Translations under genes and position numbers: made by a program | DNA from: Nocardia wallacei | Lineage (GTDB): Bacteria; Actinomycetota; Actinomycetes; Mycobacteriales; Mycobacteriaceae | Direction of reading: 5' to 3' | DNA: 64,000 nt | NCBI RefSeq assembly: GCF_014466955.1 | Contig: NZ_AP023396.1 | Span: forward strand, 2,976,001 to 3,040,000 | The notes under the pieces: model-generated | Databases searched by the model: none | The model's input: the letters and a program-made list of their open reading frames with translations, nothing else | What the model was told of the DNA's origin: nothing | Shown here: positions 50,619-58,759 of the stretch, piece by piece | Layout: every line of letters begins with the position of its first letter | Numbering within the stretch: the stretch's first letter is position 1

Positions 50619-50633
50619 GAAAATAGCATTCTC
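50619..50633. promoter_or_regulatory. GAGAAT-type box, SDR/thiolase divergent region
   Basis: GAAAAT-AGC-ATTCTC differs from the consensus at one base. It is centred between the two genes, 38 bp upstream of the SDR and 39 bp upstream of the thiolase. Confidence 0.8.
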
Positions 50634-50672
50634 TCGGGTTTCGCTACCCGCCGCCGAATTGGAGCCACCGAA

Positions 50673-51818
50673 ATGCCTGAAGCCGTCATCGTCTCCGCGC
50701 TGCGCACGCCCATCGGTACCGCCCGGAAGGGGACCCTGCGCGACACCAACGCCTTCGATCTGGCCCACCATGTGGTGAGCGCGGCCGCCGAGGGCCTGGA
50801 CGCCACGCGCATCGATGACGTCGTCGTGGGGGAGGGCAGGTACGGCGGCGGCGTGGTCGCCCGGCACGCCGCCGTCACCGCCGGGCTGACCGGGGTGCCG
50901 GGCCTGGCGCTGAATCGACACTGCGCGGCGGGTATGTCCGCGGTGCAGACCGCCGCGGCCGGAATCCGGGCGGGGATGGACGAACTCGTCATCGCGGGCG
51001 GGGTCAATTCCGATTCCACCGCACCGCGTGCCAGGTTCCAGGTCGGGCCGGACGAGTGGATCGACCCGTGGGTGTCGCCGAGTCACCCCGACCGCCCGGA
51101 CGCCCCCGCCATGGACATGTCCATCACCGTGGGCTGGAACGCGGCGGTGCGCGCGGGTCTCACGCGCGCGGAACTCGACGCGTGGGCGCTGCGCTCGCAC
51201 CGCAACGCCGTCGCGGCCATCGACGAGGGACGCTTCAAGGAGGAAATCGTGCCGATCGAGACGCCGCACGGCCTGTTCGACACCGACGAGCATCCCCGCC
51301 GCGACACCTCGCTGGAGAAACTGGCCGGGCTGAAGGTCCTGCACCCGGAGATCGAGGGCTTCTCCATCACCGCGGGCAATGCCTGTGGCGCCAACGACGG
51401 CGCCGCCGCGCTGGCCGTCGCCAGCGACCGGCTCGGGCTGCCCGCGCTGGCCTACATCCGATCGTGGGCGTCGGTGGGCGTCGATCCGGCCGAGACCGGC
51501 CTGGCCCCGATCGAGGCGATCACGCGGGCCGTGTCCCGGGCCGGTATCTCGCTGTCGTCGGTGCGGGTGATCGAGATCAACGAGGCTTTCGCATCGGTGC
51601 CGATCGCGGCCATCCGCGCACTCGACCTGAATCCGGACATCGTGAACGTGAGCGGCAGCGGCTGCTCGCTGGGGCACCCGGTGGCCGCCACCGGAGCACG
51701 GATGATCGTCACCCTCGTGCACGAATTGCGCCGCCGCGGTGGCGGTTTCGGCATCGCCGCGATGTGCGCGGGCGGCGGGATGGGTTCGGCGACGGTCATC
51801 GAGGTGCCCGCTGCGTGA
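50673..51818 (+). CDS. Acetyl-CoA acetyltransferase (thiolase)
   Basis: The 381-residue thiolase has the acyl-accepting Cys in LNRHCAAGMSA near residue 89, the GNACGANDGAAAL region near 236, the NEAFA motif near 306, the His in GSGCSLGHPVAATGARM near 338 and the second Cys in MCAGGGMGSATVIE near 364. It cleaves a 3-ketoacyl-CoA to acetyl- or propionyl-CoA. It starts at ATG 50673 and its stop overlaps the MeaB start (GTGA). Confidence 0.92.
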   Translation: MPEAVIVSALRTPIGTARKGTLRDTNAFDLAHHVVSAAAEGLDATRIDDVVVGEGRYGGGVVARHAAVTAGLTGVPGLALNRHCAAGMSAVQTAAAGIRAGMDELVIAGGVNSDSTAPRARFQVGPDEWIDPWVSPSHPDRPDAPAMDMSITVGWNAAVRAGLTRAELDAWALRSHRNAVAAIDEGRFKEEIVPIETPHGLFDTDEHPRRDTSLEKLAGLKVLHPEIEGFSITAGNACGANDGAAALAVASDRLGLPALAYIRSWASVGVDPAETGLAPIEAITRAVSRAGISLSSVRVIEINEAFASVPIAAIRALDLNPDIVNVSGSGCSLGHPVAATGARMIVTLVHELRRRGGGFGIAAMCAGGGMGSATVIEVPAA

Positions 51819-52777
51819 GCGCCGAATCTGCGCGGTCCGACTCGGGAGTGCGGGCCGGGAACGGGCGCGGTGCGGCGAGTTTCGGCGGCGCCGGGGTGGC
51901 GGGTGCGTCCGCGGCGGAGTTGCTCGCGCAGGCGCGCTCGGGGTCGGCGCGGGCGGTGGGGCGGCTGCTCAGTCTGGTGGAGGGCCAGCGGCGCGGGGAG
52001 GTGCAGGCGGCGTTGGACCCGGTACCGGTGCGGGTGGTCGGGGTGACCGGGCCGCCGGGCGCGGGGAAGTCGACGACCATCGCGGCGCTGGCGGGGGTCT
52101 ATCGGGAGCGGGGTTTGCGAGTCGCGGTGCTCGCGGTGGATCCGTCCTCGCCCTATAGCGGCGGGGCGCTGCTGGGGGACCGGATTCGGATGGCCCGGCA
52201 CATCGATGACCCCGACGTGCTGATCCGATCGCTGGCGACCCGCGGCCATCTCGGCGGGCTGTCCGCCGCCGTGCCTGCCGCGATCCAACTGCTCGGTGCC
52301 CTCGGCTACGACATCGTGCTGCTGGAGACGGTGGGCGTCGGGCAGTCGGAGATCGAGATCGCCGCCCTCGCCGACCCGACCCTGGTGATCCTGAATCCCG
52401 GTGCGGGAGACGCGGTGCAGGCCGCCAAGGCCGGACTGCTGGAAGTCGCCGACCTACTGGTGGTGAACAAGGCCGACCGGGAGGGCGCCGAGCAGACCGT
52501 CCGCGACCTGCGCGCCGAATCCGATGCCCCGATCCTCACCCTGGTCGCCGCACGCGGCGAACGCATCACCGAGCTGGCCGAAGCCATCGAGGCCCACCAC
52601 CGCGCCGACACCCCGCAACGCCGCACGGCCCGCGCCCGCGCCCAGATCCTCTCCCTCGCCCAAACCCACCTCCGCGCCCACCCCGACCTCGACCGCCTCG
52701 CCGCCGCCGTGGCCTCCGGCGAGTGCGACGCCTACCAGGCCGCCCGAACCCTCCTGCCAGCGGAGCGAAGGCCCTGA
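51815..52777 (+). CDS. meaB: MeaB/ArgK-family G-protein chaperone of B12 mutase
   Basis: The 320-residue GTPase has Walker A GPPGAGKSTT near residue 75, AVLAVDPSSPYSGGALLGDR, the ETVGVGQSE switch near 172 and VNKAD near 217. MeaB-type proteins load and protect adenosylcobalamin in acyl-CoA mutases. The obvious client is the mutase at 41525-43509, here 8 kb away. The start is GTG 51815 overlapping the thiolase stop. The first 35 residues are low complexity. Confidence 0.9.
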   Translation: MSAESARSDSGVRAGNGRGAASFGGAGVAGASAAELLAQARSGSARAVGRLLSLVEGQRRGEVQAALDPVPVRVVGVTGPPGAGKSTTIAALAGVYRERGLRVAVLAVDPSSPYSGGALLGDRIRMARHIDDPDVLIRSLATRGHLGGLSAAVPAAIQLLGALGYDIVLLETVGVGQSEIEIAALADPTLVILNPGAGDAVQAAKAGLLEVADLLVVNKADREGAEQTVRDLRAESDAPILTLVAARGERITELAEAIEAHHRADTPQRRTARARAQILSLAQTHLRAHPDLDRLAAAVASGECDAYQAARTLLPAERRP

Positions 52778-53003
52778 GCCACGGCCACTCCCGCATCCGC
52801 GACGCATGACGGCCCTCGCCGCCCACCCCGGCGATGCCGAAACCGCCCCGCCGCCTACGAACACGACGTGTGCGCCCGCAGCAGCCGGGGGTCGCGGCCG
52901 AATCCGCGGAGTTCTTCGGCGATCGGTACGACGGCACGGGCTCGGAGTCCGGTCGCCGTGTTCACGGCACGGGAACGAATCTCGCGAGTGCGGGTGGTGC
53001 CGT

Positions 53004-53813
53004 TCACCGTTCGGGCAGGCGGACCATGGCCTCCTGGGCGTAGGAGGCGACGAGAGTGCCGTCTTCGGTGAGGATGTCGCCGCGGCCGTAGGCGCGGGCG
53101 TGGGCGAGCAGCGGGCTGTGCTGGCGGAACAGCAGCCAGTCGTCGGTGCGGAAGGCGCGGTGGAACCAGAGGGTGTGGGAGGTGACGGCGGAGAGGAAGG
53201 CCGTGCCGTTGCCGCTCTGGGTGAATCCTTCCTGCGGTAGCAGGGCGGTGCCGATCAGCGTGAGGTCGGTGGCGTAGGCGGCGAGCGCGGGCGCGAGCGC
53301 GGCGTCGACCGCGGGGGTGCGCATCCAGAACTCGAATTCCGCTGGGGCGGAACCGAAGTCCTCGAGGTCGATGGCGGTTCGGGTCTCCCACGGCAGCAGA
53401 TCCCACTGCACCTTGTGTTCGGCCGACAGCAGCGCGGGGACCGCGGGCACGGTCTGCCGGTCCGGGCCCTGCTCCGGAGCGTGCAGCGAGACCGAGGCGG
53501 TCGCCACCACACCCTTGGACTGTTCGGCGACCACCGACACGGTTGCGAAGGAACGCCCGGCGTGGTGGCGGTGCACGCGGTAGTGGATCGGTTCGTCGGC
53601 GCTGCCCTCGCGCACGAAGATCGCGTGCAGCGACTTGATCGACTTGTCCGTGACGCCCGCGGTGGCCGCCCGCGCGAACTGGGCGAGCAGCTGGCCGCCG
53701 AACACGCGGTGGTAGGCCAGGTTCAGGTTGCGGCCCTCGAATACGGCGTCCTCGGTGAACGATGCCGCGCTCAGGTCGAGGCTGCTGACGAGATCACTCC
53801 ACAAATCGGGCAT
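53004..53813 (-). CDS. Acyl-CoA thioesterase II
   Basis: This 269-residue TesB-type protein has a double hot-dog fold: FEGRNLNLAYHRVFGGQLLAQ near residue 25, SLHAIFVREGSADEPIHYRVHR near 60 and DLTLIGTALLPQEGF near 185. The C-terminus keeps the YAQEAMVRLPER pattern. It hydrolyses acyl-CoA, perhaps for CoA recycling when intermediates accumulate. The ATG at 53813 was preferred over a TTG at 53840. A GAGAAT box lies 31 bp upstream and overlaps the stop of the TetR gene. Confidence 0.9.
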   Translation of the reverse strand: MPDLWSDLVSSLDLSAASFTEDAVFEGRNLNLAYHRVFGGQLLAQFARAATAGVTDKSIKSLHAIFVREGSADEPIHYRVHRHHAGRSFATVSVVAEQSKGVVATASVSLHAPEQGPDRQTVPAVPALLSAEHKVQWDLLPWETRTAIDLEDFGSAPAEFEFWMRTPAVDAALAPALAAYATDLTLIGTALLPQEGFTQSGNGTAFLSAVTSHTLWFHRAFRTDDWLLFRQHSPLLAHARAYGRGDILTEDGTLVASYAQEAMVRLPER

Positions 53814-53844
53814 ACACCGAGTGTAAGTCAAACTCTCCAAGCAC

Positions 53845-53859
53845 GAGAATCATATTCTC
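53845..53859. promoter_or_regulatory. GAGAAT-N3-ATTCTC box upstream of thioesterase
   Basis: GAGAAT-CAT-ATTCTC is perfect. It overlaps the last codon of the TetR gene and lies 31 bp upstream of the thioesterase start. Confidence 0.85.
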
Positions 53860-54511
53860 AGCGACTCGCGAAGCCGTGCGCGCAGAAGTCCCATGCCTCG
53901 GCGGCGGTGATGGGGTGCTGGGTCTCCCCGGCGGAGGAACCGGCGGACTGCGCGATGAACATCACCGTCTGCATCAGCATGGCCGACGTCCGGCGGGAGT
54001 TGACGTCCGCGCGCAGGCGGCCGGCGGCCTTCGCCTGGTCCATCAGCTCGGTGAACAGCGACAGCATCGGCACGTGCGCGACCTTGACGTGCCCGGGATG
54101 GGAGATCAGCAGCTGTGGTGCGAAATCGGTGAACAACGGCCGCCGGGCTGCGGGGTCGGGGCGGCACAGTTCGAAGAGCAGCTCCACGGCCACCCGCAGC
54201 TTCTCGAGGGGATCGGTCTGGCCGTCGGCGGTGGCGCGCAGCTGGTCGGCGGTGCGGCCGAGGGCATCCTCGAACAGCGCGAGCAGCAGTTCGTGTTTGC
54301 CGTCGAACTGCATGTAGAAGCTGCGCAGTGACTGCCGCGAGCGATCCACCACCTCCTGCACGGTGAAGTCGGTGGTGCCCTTCTCGGTGATGATGGCCTG
54401 GGCGGCGTCGAGGAACCGCTGCACGCGCTGCTCGGCGCGCAGCTTGGCGGTGCGCAGCGAGCGCTCCACGGCGCGCTGCTTCCAGGCGGGCTTCTCGCTC
54501 GGCGTGGTCAC
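53858..54511 (-). CDS. TetR-family regulator, likely master of the GAGAAT regulon
   Basis: This is a 217-residue TetR protein. Its helix-turn-helix covers residues 28-75 (RVQRFLDAAQAIITEKGTTDFTVQEVVDRSRQSLRSFYMQF, then DGKHELLL). The basic N-terminal extension (KPAWKQRAVERSLRTAKLRAEQ) is longer than usual and may contact DNA. GAGAAT palindromes lie at its 3' end (53845) and in its promoter region (54562 and 54633), so it is the best candidate for the protein that binds this box. The start is GTG 54511. The ligand is probably an acyl-CoA intermediate of the island pathway, as in KstR- or FadR-like TetR proteins. Confidence 0.88.
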   Translation of the reverse strand: MTTPSEKPAWKQRAVERSLRTAKLRAEQRVQRFLDAAQAIITEKGTTDFTVQEVVDRSRQSLRSFYMQFDGKHELLLALFEDALGRTADQLRATADGQTDPLEKLRVAVELLFELCRPDPAARRPLFTDFAPQLLISHPGHVKVAHVPMLSLFTELMDQAKAAGRLRADVNSRRTSAMLMQTVMFIAQSAGSSAGETQHPITAAEAWDFCAHGFASR

Positions 54512-54561
54512 CGGTGCCCCGGTTCTCGGTCATTGGAAGAGAACATGAATGCACTGTACCG

Positions 54562-54576
54562 GAGAATGTCATGTTC
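54562..54576. promoter_or_regulatory. Degenerate GAGAAT box near TetR start
   Basis: GAGAAT-GTC-ATGTTC matches the palindrome at 10 of 12 arm positions and lies 50 bp upstream of the TetR start at 54511. It could serve for autoregulation. Confidence 0.55.
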
Positions 54577-54632
54577 AACGTTGGTTCGGAAGCAAAGCGG
54601 TCTCCCTATAGGAGACTTACCTTTCTCTACAA

Positions 54633-54647
54633 GAGAATGTTATTCTC
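54633..54647. promoter_or_regulatory. GAGAAT-N3-ATTCTC box upstream of enoyl-CoA hydratase
   Basis: GAGAAT-GTT-ATTCTC is perfect. It lies 71 bp upstream of the hydratase start and in the divergent gap shared with the TetR gene. Confidence 0.87.
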
Positions 54648-54718
54648 GCCTCATCCGTGGACCGAGGCCGGCGCACAGCCCTGCCGACCCGGCGTTTTCG
54701 CCAGTTGAGGAGCTCGAC

Positions 54719-55504
54719 GTGTACATCCGCTACGAGGCCGCCGATCGGATCGCCACCATCACACTCGACCGGCCCGAAGCGGCCAACGCGCAGAACCGGG
54801 AGCTGCTGGACGAACTCGACGCCGCCTGGGTGCGCGCCGCGCAGGACGAGGACGTGTCGGTGATCGTGCTGCGCGCGGAAGGCAAGCACTTCTCCTCCGG
54901 GCACGATATGCGGGCCACCGGCGGCGCGGAGATCACCGAGATCACCCTGCAACTCATCTACGAGACCGAGGCGCGCCGCTACCTGGAGTATTCGCTGCGC
55001 TGGCGCAATATTCCGAAACCGTCGATCGCGGCGGTGCAGGGCCGATGCATCGCGGGTGGCCTGCTGCTGTGCTGGCCCTGCGATCTGATCGTGGCCGCCG
55101 ACGACGCGAAATTCTCCGACCCGGTGGTGATGATGGGCATCGGCGGCGTCGAATACCACGGGCACACTTGGGAACTCGGCCCGCGCAAGGCCAAGGAGAT
55201 CCTGTTCACCGGGCGGTCGGTGACCGCCGAGGAGGCCCGGCAGGTCGGCATGGTGAACCAGGTCGTGCCGCGCGCGGAACTCGACGAGCAGACCAGGGCG
55301 CTGGCCGCGCGGATCGCGACGATGCCGCCGTTCGGGCTGCGCCAGGCCAAGCGCGCGGTCAATCAGACGCTGGATGTGCAGGGTTTCTACGCCGCCATTC
55401 AATCCGTGTTCGACGTGCATCAGACCGGGCACGGCAATGCGCTGAGCGTGAGCGGTTATCCGATCCTGGCCGCGCTGGACGAGATGAAGGCGAAGACCGA
55501 CTAG
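54719..55504 (+). CDS. Enoyl-CoA hydratase/isomerase
   Basis: This 261-residue crotonase-fold enzyme has IATITLDRPEAANAQNRELL, HFSSGHDMRATGG near residue 60 and AVQGRCIAGGLLLCWPCDLIV near 105 as the second oxyanion loop. SDPVVMMGIGG near 137 lacks the canonical second catalytic Glu, and GVEYHGHTWELG follows. GTG 54719 has TTGAGGAGCTC upstream. It is divergent from the TetR regulator and controlled by the box at 54633. A lipoprotein gene follows. Confidence 0.87.
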   Translation: MYIRYEAADRIATITLDRPEAANAQNRELLDELDAAWVRAAQDEDVSVIVLRAEGKHFSSGHDMRATGGAEITEITLQLIYETEARRYLEYSLRWRNIPKPSIAAVQGRCIAGGLLLCWPCDLIVAADDAKFSDPVVMMGIGGVEYHGHTWELGPRKAKEILFTGRSVTAEEARQVGMVNQVVPRAELDEQTRALAARIATMPPFGLRQAKRAVNQTLDVQGFYAAIQSVFDVHQTGHGNALSVSGYPILAALDEMKAKTD

Positions 55505-55639
55505 ATCCGGCGACATCGTCTGCCGGGCGACCGGCAGCACCCGCACGGTCCGTCTCGCCTCGCGGCAGGGGCACGGTGTCCGTCCGGGACCATCGGCGCT
55601 CCGGCGCCACCGCTGTTCCCTTTCGAAACGAGGAAATCC

Positions 55640-56140
55640 ATGCGCGATTCCATCCTTCGCCGGGCCGCGATCTGTTGCGGCGCGGCCCTCGTCGCGAGCG
55701 TAGCGTTCACCGGCTGCGGCTCCGACGACGACGATTCCGCCGAGGCGTCGTCGTCCACCTCGGCGGCCACCAGTTCGGCTGCGGCCCAAGCGGACCCGGC
55801 CACGACCAAGGCCGTCACCGACGTCTACACGACCTTCTTCGCCGGCAGCACGCCGCCGCAGGACAAGGCCGCGGTGGTGCAGAACGGCGACGTCTTCCGC
55901 CCGATCCTGGACGCGCAGGCCGCCAACCCGCAGGCGCAGGGCACCACGGTGACCGTCGCCGCGGTGAAGCCGGTGGACGCCGACCACGCCGACGTCACCT
56001 ACACGCTGCTCATCGGCGGCAACCCGATGCTGCCCGACCAGACCGGCCAGGCAGTACGGGAAGGCGGCAAGTGGAAGGTGGCCACCGCCACCTTCTGCGC
56101 CCTGCTGGCAATCCAGGGCGGCACGTCTCCCGCCTGCTGA
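55640..56140 (+). CDS. MTB12-like lipoprotein
   Basis: The 166-residue protein has a signal peptide (MRDSILRRAAICCGAALVAS) and a lipobox VAFTGC with Cys near residue 26, so it is a secreted lipoprotein. A Ser/Ala linker follows. The mature part (TTKAVTDVYTTFFAGSTPP, DKAAVVQNG, MLPDQTGQAV, WKVATATFCALLAIQGG) resembles the C-terminal domain of the low-molecular-weight antigen MTB12 of Mycobacteriales. It lies after the hydratase and before a strong terminator; a role in substrate capture is only a guess. Confidence 0.8.
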   Translation: MRDSILRRAAICCGAALVASVAFTGCGSDDDDSAEASSSTSAATSSAAAQADPATTKAVTDVYTTFFAGSTPPQDKAAVVQNGDVFRPILDAQAANPQAQGTTVTVAAVKPVDADHADVTYTLLIGGNPMLPDQTGQAVREGGKWKVATATFCALLAIQGGTSPAC

Positions 56141-56160
56141 ACAGTACTCGAGTCCCGACA

Positions 56161-56192
56161 GTCCGGTGCCGCAACCCTTTCCGGCACCGGAC
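56161..56192 (+). terminator. Hairpin terminator after lipoprotein
   Basis: GTCCGGTGCCG (56161-56171) and CGGCACCGGAC (56182-56192) are perfect 11-bp arms with a 10-bp loop, 20 bp after the stop and before the convergent acyl-CoA dehydrogenase. Confidence 0.75.
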
Positions 56193-56298
56193 TTCCGTGC
56201 CGCCGACCGCCTCCACAGTGGCTTTGACAGCAGCGATATGGATCGCGGCCAGGTAGCGGACGCAGGCGCGGGCCGCAGGGCCGAGGCGGGTGTGCGGG

Positions 56299-57099
56299 TC
56301 AGAGGTGGGCGAGGCGGGGGGCGGAGGCGGAGGTGCGGATGTGGGTGCCTGCGGCGTGGGTCAATTCTCTGGTGCTGCCTAGCAGGCCGTCGAGGACGAG
56401 GGTGCGGCGGATGTGGCGGTGGAGGGTGTGTTCGGCGGTGAAGCCCAGGCCGCCGAGGACTTGTTGGCAGTGGCGGGCGGTGATCAGTGCGGCTCGGCCC
56501 GCGGCGGCCTTGGCCAGGAGGGCGCCCAGGTCGGTGTCGGCGTGGGCGAGGGTGGCTTCGGCGCCTTCCAGGGCTACCAGGGTTTCGGCGAGGCGGTGGC
56601 GGACGGCTTGGAAGGAGGCGATGGGGCGGCCGAACTGCTTGCGCTCCAAGGCATGTCGCCGGGCCAGGGTCAGCATGGCGTGGCCGGTGCCGAGGAGCCA
56701 CCAGCCGAGTGCGCGGCGTCCTGCGGCCAGGGCGGTGTCCGGGAGTTCGGTGCCGGAGTCGACAATTCGCAGTGGAAGGTCCTCGTCCACGGCGACCCCC
56801 GGTTCGGCCGTTCGGTCCCATACCACCCGGGTACCGCCTGAGAACGGCAGCGGAATCGGTTGCGGCCCTGGCCGTCCGGCGGCGTGCCGCACCACGTCGT
56901 CGAGCACGGCGGCGTGCGCCCCGGTCTCTCCGAGCAGCCGGAACACCAGCGGCACAGCGACATCCGGCATCTCCACGAGCAGTTCCGCCCAGCCGAGTTC
57001 GCCCAGCGCGGCATCGAGTTCGGTGGCGCTTCCGGTGGTCATCGCCTTGCGTAGGGTATCGGCGAGCAGATCCAGTTCGCCCGCGTCGAGAACGGTCAT
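56299..57099 (-). CDS. Acyl-CoA dehydrogenase, short subunit
   Basis: This 266-residue ACAD-like protein is shortened at the N-terminus: LGELGWAELLVEM, LGTGHAMLTLARRHALERKQFGRPIASFQAVRH near 145 and a QVLGGLGFTAEHTLHRHIRR end. It lacks the usual EPGAGSD FAD loop. It likely pairs with the ACAD at 57290, though a 190-bp gap and a REP-like element separate them. The ATG at 57099 was chosen because GAAGGAG lies 5 bp upstream. Confidence 0.85.
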   Translation of the reverse strand: MTVLDAGELDLLADTLRKAMTTGSATELDAALGELGWAELLVEMPDVAVPLVFRLLGETGAHAAVLDDVVRHAAGRPGPQPIPLPFSGGTRVVWDRTAEPGVAVDEDLPLRIVDSGTELPDTALAAGRRALGWWLLGTGHAMLTLARRHALERKQFGRPIASFQAVRHRLAETLVALEGAEATLAHADTDLGALLAKAAAGRAALITARHCQQVLGGLGFTAEHTLHRHIRRTLVLDGLLGSTRELTHAAGTHIRTSASAPRLAHL

Positions 57100-57156
57100 G
57101 CGCACTCCTTCTCCGCTGATGTCTCGCCCGAAGCGATTGCGGTGATCGGCCTCTCG

Positions 57157-57227
57157 TCATCCCGGCATGCCTTCGCCCGGAATCCAGCTGCCTGGCGTGG
57201 ATCCCGGCCAAAAGCATGCCGGGATGA
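57157..57227. repeat. REP-like 71-bp inverted repeat
   Basis: TCATCCCGGCATGC (57157-57170) and GCATGCCGGGATGA (57214-57227) are perfect 14-bp inverted arms. The middle contains a second imperfect palindrome (CCGGAATCCAG and TGGATCCCGG). The architecture is that of a mobile intergenic REP/MITE-like element inserted between two acyl-CoA dehydrogenase genes. Confidence 0.7.
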
Positions 57228-57289
57228 TGGTGTGAGCCGGGTGGCGGGAGCGCGTGGGGATGGATGGCTGGAGCCGGGTGGGGGCACGC

Positions 57290-58405
57290 TTACTCCTTGC
57301 CCAGGCCGAGTAGGCGGCGGGCGATGATGTTGCGTTGGATTTCGGCGGTGCCGCCGTAGATGGTGGCGGCGCGGGAGTAGAGGAACTCTGTGCGCCACTG
57401 GGGATCGGTGAGTTCGACGGCGCCGGGGAGCAGGTCGCGGGCGGTGTCGAACAGTTGTTGTTCGGCGGTGGCCAGGAGGACCTTGTCGATCGAGGTTTCC
57501 GGGCCCAGCCGGTCGCCGGCGGCGAGGCGACGCTGAGTCGCGTGGGAGCGGCAGCGGACCGTGTGCAGTGCGAGGTATGCCGCGCCGAGGTCGGCGTCGT
57601 CGGGTCGGGTGGTCTGTTCGAGCACCTGATCCAGGCGGGTGAACAGATAGGCGATGCGATGCCAGAAGCAGGTGGAGCGCTCGTAGGGCAGCAGGTCCAT
57701 CGCCACTCGCCAGCCGTCGCCGGGCCGGCCGAGCATGCGGTCACCCGGGACCACCACGTCGTCGAAGAAGACCTCGGCGAATTCGTCGACGCCGTGCATG
57801 GTGCGCAGCGGTCGCACCGTGATGCCGGGGGAGTCCATGTCGACGAAGAAGGCGGTGATCCCGTCGTGGCCCGTTCCGGTGCGGGTGAGCAGTACGCAGC
57901 GGGCGGCGTACTGGGCCAGGCTGGTCCACACCTTCTGCCCGCTGACCACCCAATCACCGTCGCGGGCAACCGCTTTGGTGCTCAGTGAGGCCAGGTCGCT
58001 GCCCGACCCGGGTTCGGAGAAGCCCTGGCACCACTGTTCGCGCCCGGACAGCAGCAGCGGCACCATCGCCGCGGCCAGCTCCGGGCGCGCGTAGCTGATC
58101 ATCGTGGGCGCGAGCACCTCGATCATCGAGTAGATGCCGGGTTCGGCGAGGTCGCGGGAGGCGACCTCCTCGCCCAGCACCGCGCGCAGGGCGGCGGGCC
58201 CGCCGAGTCCGGTCACCTCGGCGGGCCAGCCGTAGCGCATCCAGTCCGCGGCGTACAGCGCGCGCCGCACCCGCAGCAGCTGCTCGATCTGCCCGTCCAG
58301 CGAGCGGTCCGGGCCGGGTGTCAGGTCGTTCGCGTCCAGCCAGTCGCGCAGGCCCGACCGGAATCGGGTGATCTGCTCGTCCGCGCCGGTAACCGTGCCC
58401 GGCAC
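57290..58405 (-). CDS. Acyl-CoA dehydrogenase
   Basis: The 371-residue ACAD has RRALYAADWMRYGWPAEVTG, QGFSEPGSGSDLASLST near residue 128 (FAD/CoA loop), WVVSGQKVWTSLAQYAARCVLLTR, PGITVRPLRTMHGVDEFAEVFFDDV and IYGGTAEIQRNIIARRLLGLG at the end. It oxidises an acyl-CoA to the 2-enoyl form. The GTG start at 58405 is 3 bp after the stop of the 116-residue gene upstream. It is part of the - strand operon led by the Rieske oxygenase. Confidence 0.9.
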   Translation of the reverse strand: MPGTVTGADEQITRFRSGLRDWLDANDLTPGPDRSLDGQIEQLLRVRRALYAADWMRYGWPAEVTGLGGPAALRAVLGEEVASRDLAEPGIYSMIEVLAPTMISYARPELAAAMVPLLLSGREQWCQGFSEPGSGSDLASLSTKAVARDGDWVVSGQKVWTSLAQYAARCVLLTRTGTGHDGITAFFVDMDSPGITVRPLRTMHGVDEFAEVFFDDVVVPGDRMLGRPGDGWRVAMDLLPYERSTCFWHRIAYLFTRLDQVLEQTTRPDDADLGAAYLALHTVRCRSHATQRRLAAGDRLGPETSIDKVLLATAEQQLFDTARDLLPGAVELTDPQWRTEFLYSRAATIYGGTAEIQRNIIARRLLGLGKE

Positions 58406-58408
58406 CGC

Positions 58409-58759
58409 TCAGACCACCGGCTCGCGGACGATGTCGAGGTAGGCCGCGCCGGAGTCGGGCACCCGCGGCTGCTTCCACACCTCGACCGGGAACGACACCA
58501 TCACCAGCGACTGCAGCAGGTGGAACAGGTTGCGCACCTCGTCGGGCAGGTCACCCCATTCGTACTTGTCGCAGAACGCCATTGCCGCCTCGAGCCGTGG
58601 GAACACGGTGTCGTAGAGGTCCTGCATCTCCGCCATCGACGAGCTGAGCCGCTTGCGGTAGCGCTCGGGTTCGGTGGGCAGGATCCAGCCGGAGAACCGC
58701 GACCACTCGGCGAACTCCGCGGGGAGCTGTGGTCCGGTGCCGTTACTGTGCGCTGCCAT
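58409..58759 (-). CDS. Uncharacterised small protein linked to Rieske oxygenase
   Basis: This is a 116-residue all-helical-looking protein: EFAEWSRFSGWILPTEPERY, DLYDTVFPRLEAAMAFCDKY and LFHLLQSLVMVSFPVEVWKQ. No signal peptide or cofactor motif is visible. It overlaps the end of the Rieske gene (58743-58759) and is 3 bp from the ACAD, so it is made with the oxygenase. It could be a small structural or accessory subunit. I do not recognise the family. Confidence 0.7.
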   Translation of the reverse strand: MAAHSNGTGPQLPAEFAEWSRFSGWILPTEPERYRKRLSSSMAEMQDLYDTVFPRLEAAMAFCDKYEWGDLPDEVRNLFHLLQSLVMVSFPVEVWKQPRVPDSGAAYLDIVREPVV

